DNA of 47,373 bases from Planctomycetaceae bacterium. GTDB taxonomy: Bacteria > Planctomycetota > Planctomycetia > Pirellulales > Pirellulaceae. A program made the translations under genes and the position numbers. The notes under the pieces were generated by a model. The model was not told the DNA's origin and did no database searches. It saw only the letters and a program-made list of their open reading frames with translations. The stretch covers positions 1-47,373 of the forward strand of contig SYJV01000007.1 in the NCBI GenBank assembly GCA_005798335.1, read 5' to 3'. Of the stretch, positions 35,572 through 44,739 are shown piece after piece. Position 1 is the stretch's first letter. Each line of letters opens with the position of its first letter.

Positions 35572-35670
35572 ACGATTCTCCATCCAACGTGCTTTACCTG
35601 GGAAATTTGAGCCTAACGCTAGATTGTAGCTTACTTTAAGCTATGCGAAACATGGAAAATATTCTGAAAA

Positions 35671-35848
35671 GGCGAGCGGCAGATAGGAATTTACCAATAC
35701 AAGCCCGAAGCGCAAGCGAGTGCCTACAAGCCCGAAGCGCAAGCGAGTGCCTACAAGCCCGAAGCGCAAGCGAGTGCCGAAACCACGCACGAGTCAATCC
35801 TGGCTCACACTCGCTTGCGCTTCGGGCTTGTACTGCCGCTCGCTAAAG
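35671..35848. repeat. REP-like element with three tandem 27-bp units, copy 3
   Basis: Three perfect, directly adjacent 27-bp repeats (35698-35724, 35725-35751, 35752-35778; TACAAGCCCGAAGCGCAAGC...) face one inverted unit at 35808-35832. Outer ends are GGCGAGCGGCAGAT (35671-35684) and CTGCCGCTCGCTAAAG (35833-35848). The right edge lies 4 bases from the stop codon of the PD40 gene. A reading frame through it (QARSASEC repeated) is a translation artefact. Confidence 0.92.
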
Positions 35849-35851
35849 TCG

Positions 35852-37048
35852 TTAATTGTTCTTCCGCGCACTGGTCGGTTGCCAATGGCCGTGCATGGCA
35901 CAGTGCCCTTGGGGCACGGATGTGACCGGTCGAGCATCCTGGCCTTCAGCTCCAGAGACATACAACTGCATGCTGCCACTGCGATCAGACCCAAACAACA
36001 GCCAATTTCCATCAGGTGAAACTGCAGGATGGTAGTGGCGCGTCCGAGGCGCTGAACGCGAAAGTTGTTCAATTTCGCCTGATCGTGAAACTCGCATCAA
36101 TTCGACGCTCTCTCCAACCCTAGCTGTGTAGTAGATCCACTTGCCGTCGCGGGACCAAGTTGGCGTGTCGCTGCTCTCGCTGTGAAAGTCGGGGAATTTC
36201 AGACGTTCAACCACACCTCGGTATCCGCCGCGGTCGGCCAACTTGCGCAATTCAGTTCCGTCAAAGCGCGCAATATGAGGATGGCAGTTGTAGTGCTCTC
36301 CCGACAAAAATAGCAACCATTGACCATCCGGAGACCACTGCGGAGCGAAATTAAATGCTTTGCCCGATTCGATGCAAAGTTTGTTGGCGCCATCCGCGTC
36401 AGACACGTAGACTTGATAGTTCTCGTGGTAGCTTATGTGACGACCGTTTGGTGACGCTGAATATCCGTACGCGAATCCATTTCCTTGCCCGGATACGTCT
36501 CGTTTATTTCGACCGTCTAGGTCCATCACGAAAGGCTTGGAGATCCCATCGATCAACGGCGTAAAACCAAAGCCACTGCCATCGGGTAAATAAAATAGTC
36601 CCGTGTTGTAGATACTTACACGCCCTGTCTCCGTTAGATTGACAATCGCACCAGAATCCAGATTCAAAACACAAGCGTCCGCAAGCCAACCTTGGGTCAT
36701 GCGAAAGGTTTTGTGCTGGCGCTCCCAAGCCGCATTTTCCGGGCTCTCCCAAAACGAACCAATGATGGCGGTTGCCCCATCAGGCGACCAACCAGCAAAC
36801 TGCGTCCACGCGTGCTGCTTGCGAGTAAGCTCGCCCGCCAATTCGCGTCGCTCAGTTCCATCGGCGCGCACCACGCAAGCTCGGTTGGTAACCCAATTTA
36901 CAAACTGGCCACCAGGAAGATCGTTTCTCCCTTCGGTGTATCCGATGAGCTGTCGCGGACGATCAAGGTGCTGGGCCATCGTTATCCGATTAACAATGCT
37001 CAAGATCAATACAATCGAGATCCGTATCGCCCAGAGTCTTAGGATCAT
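35852..37048 (-). CDS. Secreted TolB/PD40-type beta-propeller protein
   Basis: 398 residues. ATG at 37048 follows AGAGG at 5-6 bases; a GTG at 37063 lacks a site. Signal peptide LWAIRISIVLILSIVNRITMAQ. The blades carry PD40/WD40-like repeats: FAGWSPDGATAIIGS, YLPDGSGFGFTP, YSASPNGRHISYH, FAPQWSPDGQWLLFLS, PTWSRDGKWIYYT, PAVSPDGNWLLFGS. Such six-bladed propellers occur in TolB and oligogalacturonate lyase-like proteins. The HisTyr-containing segments (SYHENYQVY, RTRHYHPAV) are suggestive of the latter's metal site but not conclusive. Role is unknown. Confidence 0.88.
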   Translation of the reverse strand: MILRLWAIRISIVLILSIVNRITMAQHLDRPRQLIGYTEGRNDLPGGQFVNWVTNRACVVRADGTERRELAGELTRKQHAWTQFAGWSPDGATAIIGSFWESPENAAWERQHKTFRMTQGWLADACVLNLDSGAIVNLTETGRVSIYNTGLFYLPDGSGFGFTPLIDGISKPFVMDLDGRNKRDVSGQGNGFAYGYSASPNGRHISYHENYQVYVSDADGANKLCIESGKAFNFAPQWSPDGQWLLFLSGEHYNCHPHIARFDGTELRKLADRGGYRGVVERLKFPDFHSESSDTPTWSRDGKWIYYTARVGESVELMRVSRSGEIEQLSRSAPRTRHYHPAVSPDGNWLLFGSDRSGSMQLYVSGAEGQDARPVTSVPQGHCAMHGHWQPTSARKNN

Positions 37049-37269
37049 GGGAGGCCTCTTCACTTGCGGCGCGAAAGTTGTTTTCTCGAACGACTTGGCA
37101 GTTCACTACCCAGTACCATTGATATCCGTTGAATTTTGATAGATAGTCTACACTCGATGAAGAGAGTCCGGGGCGAAATCGCTTGATTACTTTCGGCCAG
37201 GACTCCCTGAGCGATCGCGCGCGACGCAGGATACGTAACACTTCTTGAGTTCTACAGTGGGGTCACAAC

Positions 37270-39426
37270 ATGACTGCGAATTATCGACCAAACCAGCCAG
37301 CAATTCCCGCAGATCTCCGACCCGAGTTGCTTTCAAACAACCTTCGCTCAAGGAGATCGTTTCTCAACTACTCAGTTGCCTGCGCGGGGGCTTCGATGTT
37401 GGCGAGCAGTTCCTTGATTGGGACACATGGCGGTCGACTGTTTGGTCAGAGTGCCGACAAAGCGGGCCTCTTGCCACTGAACCGCTTTTCACGCATGGTT
37501 CAAGAGTGGTTTGTGGATCAAGTGCGCCAGATCGAAGCGAAGGAGAATGCCAAGCGGTCGTCGCTCAAAACGAAAGCTGATGCCCAAGCCTACGTCAGCT
37601 CGGTCCAGGATCGAATTCGGCAAGCTTTTGGTCCCGAGCCAGAACGAACTCCTCTCAATCCAGAGATCACTGGAGTGGTCGAACGCGAGAATTACAAAAT
37701 TGAAAAAGTCGTTTTCCAGAGCAGGCCGAATTTCTATGTGACTGCCAATCTATACATTCCCAAGAACCGCCAGTTTCCACTGCCAGGTGTCGTGGGCAGT
37801 TGCGGTCATTCAACCAACGGCAAAGCCGCAGAAGCTTATCAGAGCTTTGCGCAGGGTTTGGCGCGACAAGGATACGTCGTACTGATTTTCGATCCGATCG
37901 GACAAGGCGAGCGGCTGCAATATACGGACGCTCAATTCAAGCCACGTCGCGGCGTGGGCACATCCGAACATCTGTATGCTGGTAATCAGCAGTTTTTGGT
38001 CGGCGAGTTCTTCGGCAGTTGGCGCGCATGGGACGGCATTCGAGCGCTCGACTATTTGCTGACGCGCTCGGAGGTCGATCCCCAGCATGTCGGTATCACC
38101 GGCAACTCCGGAGGCGGAACGATGTCCACTTGGTTGTGCGGACTGGAACGCCGCTGGACGATGGCTGCGCCCGCTTGTTTTGTCACTACGTTTCGTCGCA
38201 ATCTCGAAAACGAACTGCCTGCAGACACCGAACAATGTCCACCGCGAGCGATCGGTTTGGGGCTAGATCACGCTGATTTTCTGGCGGCGATGGCGCCCAA
38301 GCCCGTGATCATCTTGGCCAAAGAGCGCGACTACTTCGACGTTCGCGGTGCCACGGAAGCTTACTTGCGACTAAAGCACTTGTATACGTTGCTTGGCGTA
38401 CCGGACAACATTGCGCTGCACGTTGGTCCAACCGAGCACGGATACTCGCAGGAAAACCGCGAAGCCATGTACCGCTGGTTCAATCGTGCGACGAAAATCT
38501 CCGATGCGCAAGCCGAGCCGATGCTGACGATCGAACAAGACAAAACTATCGAGTGCCTGCCGACCGGCCAAGTGGCAGAGCGCAAGTCGACTACCGTTTT
38601 CGAATTTACCCAACAAAAGGCCGATGCGCTCAAGTCCGCGCGGCGGCCGTTGAACTTGAGTGAGCTGAAGTCTGCGGTGCGCGCGGTTCTGAAACTAGGT
38701 GATATACCGTCCGAAGTGCCCGACTACCGCATTCTTAGGCCCGGTAGATCGCGGCGCTATCCCAAAGCGTTTTCGACGACGTATGCCGTGCAAACTGAGT
38801 CAGGCATATTTGCGCTGGTGACTAGGCTGAGCGACCAATCGCATATGTCGCGTCCATCTCAAATTCCGCGTCCTGCAATCCTCTACTTGGCGCATCATTC
38901 TGCCGACGACGAGTTGCGTCAGGAACCGCTCATCGCAGAGTTGCTCAAGTCGGATAGCGAAGCCACTCTCTATGCATGCGACGTGCGCGGTGTGGGTGAG
39001 TCACGTCCCGATACTTGCGGCAGCGATCAGTTCTTGGCGCCGTACGGCAGCGACTATTTCTATGCCGCTCATTCATTGATGCTCGACAAACCTTATGTCG
39101 GCCGAAAGACCTTTGATGCTTTGCAAGTGTTGCAGTGGATGGCCGCCAACGGACACTCGCGAATTCACTTGGTGGGCAAGGGCTGGGGAGCGATCCCCGC
39201 CGCGCTGGCCGCGCTCTTGTCGGAACACGTCGCACGCGTGACGCTCAAGCAAGGACTCGCGTCGTACGCTTCGATCGCCCAGAGCGAAGAATATTCGTGG
39301 CCGTTATCGTCATTCGCGCCTGGCATACTGGAGTATTTCGATTTGCCGGACATTTATGCTTTCCTGCAGGCACAGAAACAACTCGTACAAATCCAAATGC
39401 AGGGACCGGTCGCCAAATTTAGTTAA
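37270..39426 (+). CDS. Tat-exported tandem alpha/beta hydrolase (acetylxylan esterase-like)
   Basis: 718 residues. Twin-arginine leader SRRSFLNYSVACAGASMLASSS (residues 27-48). First hydrolase domain (about 100-410): oxyanion-side GSCGHSTNGK, nucleophile elbow GNSGGG (Ser280), Asp in KERDYFD (354-357) and His390 in EHGYS. This resembles acetylxylan esterase/abhydrolase_7 proteins. A second, weaker hydrolase-like domain follows (about 490-700): ILYLAHHSADDE, LYACDVRGVGES, QVLQWMAANG. Its elbow is GKGWG (636-640), with Gly where Ser should be, so it is probably inactive. The pentaheme protein gene begins 90 bases downstream on the same strand. Confidence 0.88.
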   Translation: MTANYRPNQPAIPADLRPELLSNNLRSRRSFLNYSVACAGASMLASSSLIGTHGGRLFGQSADKAGLLPLNRFSRMVQEWFVDQVRQIEAKENAKRSSLKTKADAQAYVSSVQDRIRQAFGPEPERTPLNPEITGVVERENYKIEKVVFQSRPNFYVTANLYIPKNRQFPLPGVVGSCGHSTNGKAAEAYQSFAQGLARQGYVVLIFDPIGQGERLQYTDAQFKPRRGVGTSEHLYAGNQQFLVGEFFGSWRAWDGIRALDYLLTRSEVDPQHVGITGNSGGGTMSTWLCGLERRWTMAAPACFVTTFRRNLENELPADTEQCPPRAIGLGLDHADFLAAMAPKPVIILAKERDYFDVRGATEAYLRLKHLYTLLGVPDNIALHVGPTEHGYSQENREAMYRWFNRATKISDAQAEPMLTIEQDKTIECLPTGQVAERKSTTVFEFTQQKADALKSARRPLNLSELKSAVRAVLKLGDIPSEVPDYRILRPGRSRRYPKAFSTTYAVQTESGIFALVTRLSDQSHMSRPSQIPRPAILYLAHHSADDELRQEPLIAELLKSDSEATLYACDVRGVGESRPDTCGSDQFLAPYGSDYFYAAHSLMLDKPYVGRKTFDALQVLQWMAANGHSRIHLVGKGWGAIPAALAALLSEHVARVTLKQGLASYASIAQSEEYSWPLSSFAPGILEYFDLPDIYAFLQAQKQLVQIQMQGPVAKFS

Positions 39427-39516
39427 CCAAGTCGAGCATGTCAGGTGTTGTGGTTGGATTACAATAGGCGTCACTTTGAATTTAACTCGATCATGAATGT
39501 GCGAAGAGATCGGTCC

Positions 39517-42500
39517 ATGAGAGTTTTTGTGTTGCTTGTTATGTCGGTGATGACACCTTTCGTGTGTGGCCAAGAGCCCGACGAAGACTTGCCACGCTCC
39601 GGACTGTCTGCGACATTTTCTGACTCGCATGGCAACCGATGCGAACGCATCGATGCCGACATTTCTGCTGTGTGGGGAGCTGGCGTTCCAGATCCGCGTA
39701 TCGGGCTCGGCAATTTCATTGCCAAATGGTCAGGAAAAGTCCTTGTGCGAGGTTCTGGCGAGTACCAATTTAGCGCTTTCGTTGCAGGACGAGTAACTCT
39801 CGCGCTCGATGGTGCAGCGGTCCTCAATGGTACGGCAGATCGTCCTCAGTGGATTAAAAGCAAAGCGATCAAGCTTAGTGCCGGATTCCGGACATTGGAT
39901 GTCACGTATGAAAAAACCAATGAGCACGCGCAAGTAGCTGTATATTGGTCGGGACCGGGTTTTGGACTGGAGCCGCTTAATAGCTCGCACCTGTTCCACG
40001 AAGCGCCGTCCGATTCTGATGCATCGTTCCAGCGAGGTAGGCAATTGGTGCGAACGTTGCGCTGCACGAATTGCCATCGTATCCCAACAGCATCGTCACC
40101 AATGTCGGCTCCGGCGCTAGCGACGATGGGCGACAGTCTCCGGGCAAGCTGGATTGTAGCGAGATTAACGAGCGATTCCGAGGAAGCGCCGGAACTACGT
40201 CAGATGCCTCACTTGGCGATGACGACGGATGAAGCGCGCGCCATTGCCGCGTATTTGACTCGACAAGGTACTGCAATCGAACCCGCATTTAAATCACTGA
40301 ACGTGATCGTACCTCGTTCGACCAATGAACTCATCGACCAAAAAAAGAAACAGGCAACCGGTAAATCTGCGGTCAGTTCTGCAGCAAAGAAAAAGGCTAC
40401 GAAGGAGAAAGCCAAACATCGACCTAGCGTGCAAGGTGGTCATCGGCTGTTTGTATCTCTAGGCTGCTTGGCATGTCATAGCGCCAATAATGAAGGCAGC
40501 AGCAATTTGTTTGGCGGCGGCGACCTATCTCGAGTTGGCGACAAGTGGCTGCCCGGCTTCTTCGCGCGCTGGCTGAAGGATCCCAGTCAAGTGAACGCTC
40601 ATCATCGAATGCCGCAATTCGACTTGTCGGCTGACGAAATAAGTGACCTAGAGATGTTTCTTGAGTCGCGAGTATCACCAGAGACCCGTCAGCGCCCCAT
40701 TCAGTTTGGTACCGATCGCGACCAACTGATGGCCGAAGGCAAACGTTTGGTTGCGGCATTCCGCTGTGACGCTTGTCACGAATTGGAAAATACTCCTGCG
40801 AATGCCAGCCAGCCGCAAACGCTCACCAGCTTCACGTCGGCAACCGACTGGAATGACGGTTGCCTGGCCGCCCCCAGCCACGCGGCGATGAGGATACACC
40901 GACCTTGGTATCGCCTGCCGCAATCCGACGTGAATGATATCACTGGTTACTTGCAGCAGATGCTGGCCGTAAAACAACCTGCGCGCAACGTTGCCCAGGG
41001 CGAACAACTGCTCGAAAGCAACAACTGCCTCGCGTGCCATCCGCGCGGACTTGGCCGAGGTATCAATGACGTGGCTGGTCCCATCGCTGTGCGATATGCC
41101 GACGTTTTTGAACACGTAGCAACACTGGTTCCACCGTCACTGAACAGCATTGGTGATAAGTTGCACCAGACCGCGCTGCAGAGCGCAATCACTCGTCGCT
41201 CGACAGCTTTGCGAACGTGGCTGAACGTGCGCATGCCCAAGTTTCCACTCAGCGACGAACAAGCTCGTGCGCTAACGAGTCATTTTGTCGACAGCGATCG
41301 GATGCCCGAACAAACACAACCAGATCACCCACGCTTGGACGAACAACAATTGCGAACCGTCGGCGCGCGGTTAGTTACCAGCGACGGTTTCGGCTGTACC
41401 AGTTGCCATGCCGTGAACGATATTTCTCACGGTTCGTCGCCAGTCAATGCTCGTGGCCCAAATCTTGGCATGTTGGGGCAGCGTGTTCGCCCGGAGTGGT
41501 TTTATCGATGGGTTGCCAATCCCTTGCGAGTCGTCCCACGAGTCGAAATGCCAGCGATCACGACTGCGGTGCCCGGCGTGCTCGACCATGATCTGGGTCG
41601 ACAGGTCCACGCGGTGTGGGACGTGCTGAACATGGAAGGGTTTCGACCACCGCTGCCAAATCCGGTTCGCACGGTTCGTCGATCCGGTACTCCTGAACAG
41701 AATCAGCGCGCGGTTTTATTAACGGACGTCATCAAATCCGACTCGCGTCAGTGGATCAAGCCAATGGTGGTTGGATTACCCAATCGCCATAACATTCTGT
41801 TTGACTTGGAACACTTTCGATTGGCCGGTTGGTGGATCGGTGATACCGCCCGACAGCGAACTTTGGGTAAGTCGTGGTATTGGGAAGTCGGCGGCGAAAA
41901 CTTGCTTCCCGAATCCGACGACGAGTGTGACATAGTGCTGATCACTCAGGCATCGACGAACGAGGATTCCAGGTCGCCCGAATACACCGGGCAATTTCGC
42001 ACAGAACTGGATGCTTGGGAGCACTTTGAGAACGGCGGCCTAAAAACACGACATCGGCTCAGGTTCGTACTTGGGCGAGCGCTCGATGCGCAATCAGCAG
42101 TTGTCAACGTCGAGCAACAATTCCGCTCGATATCCAATGCTGCCGATGGACGTACTGGCTTGCGCAGAACACTTCGCGTTTCACATTTGCCCGACGGTTC
42201 GCAGATCAGCATTCGACTGTTCCCGCCCAACCAGCCCCAAGCCAAGGTGACCATTGGTTCGGACAGAATGTCTCTGCTTTTCGCTGGTCGATCCGCGATG
42301 CGCGTGCAAATCTTGCCTAGTTCAACGGCTGGGCAATTGACTTTAGGTGGAACCTATGTCGGACGCCCGAGCGCGAATCACGACTTCCAAGTGGATATCG
42401 AATATTCGACGACTCTGCCCGTGGATACTTTTCCGGTACTACCGAATTCAGTGCTGCCCAAGACACCACCTGTGGTTCTCGATTCGGTTCCTGGGTTCAT

Positions 42501-43857
42501 CGCGACACAGTTGGATTTGCCACTCGAGATCATGCCCACAGGATTCGCCTGGGAGCCGGACGGTTCAATGATCGTAACCAGTCTGAGAGGAAATGTATGG
42601 CGCGCGCGCGACGTCGATCATGATGGCTTGGCAGATACCGCGGAGGTGATTGCCGACGAACTGGCCGCTCCATTTGGCGCTTATGCGACCGGTGACTACG
42701 TCGATGTCATCAACAAGTATGGCCTGGTTCGTTTATATGACTTGGATCGCGATGGCTTTTCGGAACGAGCGGAGACGGTCGCGAGCGGCTGGGGACATAC
42801 TGCCGATTACCACGACTGGGCTCTGGGACTGCCCAGGACCAAGACGGGAAGTTACTTGGTCACGTTATCGTGCCAGCAGGATGATCGCTCAGACGCGGCT
42901 GCATACTTGCGCGGAAAGATTCTCGAACTCAATCCGCGTCAACCAGATCGAGAAAACCCGCAACCGTTCAGTGTCGAATTATTCTCAGGCGGACACCGTT
43001 TTCCCATTGGTATCGCGATGAATCACGCGGGCGATGCTTTCGTGACCGACAATCAAGGGAACTACAATCCGTTCAACGAGCTGAATCACTTGCGGCGCGG
43101 CGCTCGCTATGGCTTTATCAACGCCAATGAAAAGAGCCCTGGATTCTCACCGCCGCTTACTCCACCAGCGATCGACATTCCTCATCCTTGGACGCGCAGC
43201 GTCAATGGGATTTGCTTCTTAGAGACTCAGCCACCTAATTCGCCTTCCGCTTTTGGTCCCTTCGAAGGCCACCTTATCGGCTGCGAATATGACACGCGCC
43301 GCTTGGTGCGCATGAGCCTCGAGAAAGTTGGCGAAACGTATCAGGGTGCGGTGTATCCGTTCAGTCTCGATCCACTGGACAGCGGTGCTTCGTTGCTCGG
43401 CCCGATCAGTTGCGGGGTTTCTCCGCAAGGCGAACTGTTTGTCGGCAATATTCGCGATAGCGGCTGGGGAGCTGGGCAAAATATCGGCAACATCGTCAAG
43501 CTGAAATTTGACCCGTCTCGGTTACCACCTGGAATATCTCAGGTCCAAGCTACCGGCGATGGCTTTCGCATAAACTTTACTCAGCCGATGCCTACAGAAC
43601 TGGCTCGCGCTGTGAACAACTATTCGATCTCATCTTTCACGCGGACATCGACGCCAGAATACGGCGGCGACGATCTGCAGCGTAGCGAAGAGAAAGTCCT
43701 CGATTTGCAGCTTGCTGACGACAATCGTTCGGTCACGCTGAGATTGAATCCGCTTAAACCAGGATTTGTCTACGAGTTTCAGCTCGATGGACTTGCAAGC
43801 CGTTCTCACCAGTTTTTCCCGGCTGAAGCGTACTATACGGTGCGAGTCCGGCCATAG
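39517..43857 (+). CDS. Exported PA14, pentaheme cytochrome c and glucose-dehydrogenase-like propeller fusion
   Basis: 1446 residues. ATG at 39517 starts directly with a signal peptide (MRVFVLLVMSVMTPFVCGQ); upstream Met and TTG give unlikely leaders. Residues about 25-160 are PA14-like (GEYQFSAFVAGRVTLALDG, VAVYWSGPGF). Five c-type heme motifs follow at about 183 (CTNCH), 317 (CLACH), 417 (CDACH), 504 (CLACH) and 627 (CTSCH), with likely Met ligands in RQMPH, HRMPQF, VRMPKF and VEMPA. A beta domain (750-990) precedes a six-blade soluble glucose dehydrogenase/PVC-type propeller with two EF-hand-like loops (DVDHDGLADTAE, DLDRDGFSERAE). A final beta domain closes it. It probably oxidises a carbohydrate or alcohol and passes electrons through its own hemes (inference). 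Confidence 0.9.
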   Translation: MRVFVLLVMSVMTPFVCGQEPDEDLPRSGLSATFSDSHGNRCERIDADISAVWGAGVPDPRIGLGNFIAKWSGKVLVRGSGEYQFSAFVAGRVTLALDGAAVLNGTADRPQWIKSKAIKLSAGFRTLDVTYEKTNEHAQVAVYWSGPGFGLEPLNSSHLFHEAPSDSDASFQRGRQLVRTLRCTNCHRIPTASSPMSAPALATMGDSLRASWIVARLTSDSEEAPELRQMPHLAMTTDEARAIAAYLTRQGTAIEPAFKSLNVIVPRSTNELIDQKKKQATGKSAVSSAAKKKATKEKAKHRPSVQGGHRLFVSLGCLACHSANNEGSSNLFGGGDLSRVGDKWLPGFFARWLKDPSQVNAHHRMPQFDLSADEISDLEMFLESRVSPETRQRPIQFGTDRDQLMAEGKRLVAAFRCDACHELENTPANASQPQTLTSFTSATDWNDGCLAAPSHAAMRIHRPWYRLPQSDVNDITGYLQQMLAVKQPARNVAQGEQLLESNNCLACHPRGLGRGINDVAGPIAVRYADVFEHVATLVPPSLNSIGDKLHQTALQSAITRRSTALRTWLNVRMPKFPLSDEQARALTSHFVDSDRMPEQTQPDHPRLDEQQLRTVGARLVTSDGFGCTSCHAVNDISHGSSPVNARGPNLGMLGQRVRPEWFYRWVANPLRVVPRVEMPAITTAVPGVLDHDLGRQVHAVWDVLNMEGFRPPLPNPVRTVRRSGTPEQNQRAVLLTDVIKSDSRQWIKPMVVGLPNRHNILFDLEHFRLAGWWIGDTARQRTLGKSWYWEVGGENLLPESDDECDIVLITQASTNEDSRSPEYTGQFRTELDAWEHFENGGLKTRHRLRFVLGRALDAQSAVVNVEQQFRSISNAADGRTGLRRTLRVSHLPDGSQISIRLFPPNQPQAKVTIGSDRMSLLFAGRSAMRVQILPSSTAGQLTLGGTYVGRPSANHDFQVDIEYSTTLPVDTFPVLPNSVLPKTPPVVLDSVPGFIATQLDLPLEIMPTGFAWEPDGSMIVTSLRGNVWRARDVDHDGLADTAEVIADELAAPFGAYATGDYVDVINKYGLVRLYDLDRDGFSERAETVASGWGHTADYHDWALGLPRTKTGSYLVTLSCQQDDRSDAAAYLRGKILELNPRQPDRENPQPFSVELFSGGHRFPIGIAMNHAGDAFVTDNQGNYNPFNELNHLRRGARYGFINANEKSPGFSPPLTPPAIDIPHPWTRSVNGICFLETQPPNSPSAFGPFEGHLIGCEYDTRRLVRMSLEKVGETYQGAVYPFSLDPLDSGASLLGPISCGVSPQGELFVGNIRDSGWGAGQNIGNIVKLKFDPSRLPPGISQVQATGDGFRINFTQPMPTELARAVNNYSISSFTRTSTPEYGGDDLQRSEEKVLDLQLADDNRSVTLRLNPLKPGFVYEFQLDGLASRSHQFFPAEAYYTVRVRP

Positions 43858-44089
43858 AGTGTTTCGCAGAGAAGTTTCGCAGAGAAGTGTTGTGCAAAAC
43901 GTCCTGCCGAGGATGAAAACTCATTCAAATCATGCAAGAGTTGAACCATCCCGCAGTTTCGAGTTGCCGAGTGCTCCGGTGTGCTATAAGATCGCTGTTG
44001 CAGTTATTGTTTATCCGCGAAATGGGAGGGAGAGGCTCCTGCCGAGCCTTGATTCCTCTCCAATTCTTTTCCGGACAGGCGTTTAGTAG

Positions 44090-44211
44090 CAATACCGTTC
44101 AACGAACGTGGGATAAGCTTCCAGCTTGTCAACCTGTAGCGGAGTTTCGCCATTGCTTGCACAAGATATTGACAAGCTGGAAGCTTATCCCACGTTCGTT
44201 GAACGGTATTG
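44090..44211 (+). mobile_element. Palindromic MITE-like element, copy 3
   Basis: 122 bp, identical in arms and centre to copy 1 except that the 36-nt centre is inverted relative to it and matches copy 2. Flanked by the 10-bp direct repeat CGTTTAGTAG at 44080-44089 and 44212-44221. It lies about 100 bases upstream of rnpB, so it may separate or replace part of the rnpB promoter. The preceding 43858-44079 holds no gene, only a short GTTTCGCAGAGAA direct repeat. Confidence 0.92.
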
Positions 44212-44311
44212 CGTTTAGTAGTGTCAAGTTGACCGGTCATGATCGGTCCACAGTTTTTCGAAATATGGTTCGCCAGATGGTCGCTGCCCAGGCTGTCGCA
44301 GCACTATAGAA

Positions 44312-44728
44312 GTGTGTTACGGCGGGTTTGGGGAGAGGAAAGTCCGGGCTTCACAGGACAGAGTGGTCGGTAACTCCGACCGGCTGAAAGGCTAGGGAAA
44401 GTGCCACAGAAATCAAACCGCCAACGCGCTTCCGTGGGCAACCACCGGCTGCGCACGGCAAGGGTGAAACGGTGAGGTAAGAGCTCACCAGCGGCCGAGG
44501 TGACTCGGTCGGCTAGGCAAACCCCACTCGAAGCAAGATCAAACAGGCTACCATTCTTTGCACCGCGTGTAACAACGCAGTTCAGGGATGCGACTCGGTC
44601 CGGGTCGTTCGGTATCCGGGTAGATCGCTCGAGGCCACGAGCAATCGCGGCCCTAGATAAATGACCGTCGTGGCCGAGAGTTCGCAAGAACTCCCGGCCA
44701 TCACAAAACCCGGCTTATCGGCGAACCA
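44312..44728 (+). ncRNA. rnpB: RNase P RNA, bacterial type A
   Basis: All conserved RNase P landmarks are present in order: GAGGAAAGTCCGGGCT (44334-44349, P4/CR-I), GACCGG helix, GGCTAGGGAAAGTGCCACAGAAA, GGGTGAAACGGTGAGGTAAGAGC (CR-II/III, about 44461), GGCAAACCCC, and AGATAAATGACCGTC near 44656 (CR-V). The 3' end is followed by TTTTTT at 44729-44734. Ends are approximate to about 10 bases. The RNA processes tRNA 5' leaders with the RnpA protein. A reading frame on the other strand across this region is a shadow. Confidence 0.97.
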
Positions 44729-44739
44729 TTTTTTGATTC

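Noticed and set aside
35698-35778. Three identical direct repeats, possible CRISPR array
   Set aside because: Units are directly adjacent with no spacers, belong to a palindromic REP family seen elsewhere, and no cas genes exist.
35643-35846. 67-codon frame with repeated QARSASEC peptide
   Set aside because: It is only the translation of the 27-bp REP units; no ribosome site and no coding logic.
44304-44687. 127-codon frame on the minus strand
   Set aside because: It is antisense to RNase P RNA, whose conserved core is unmistakable.
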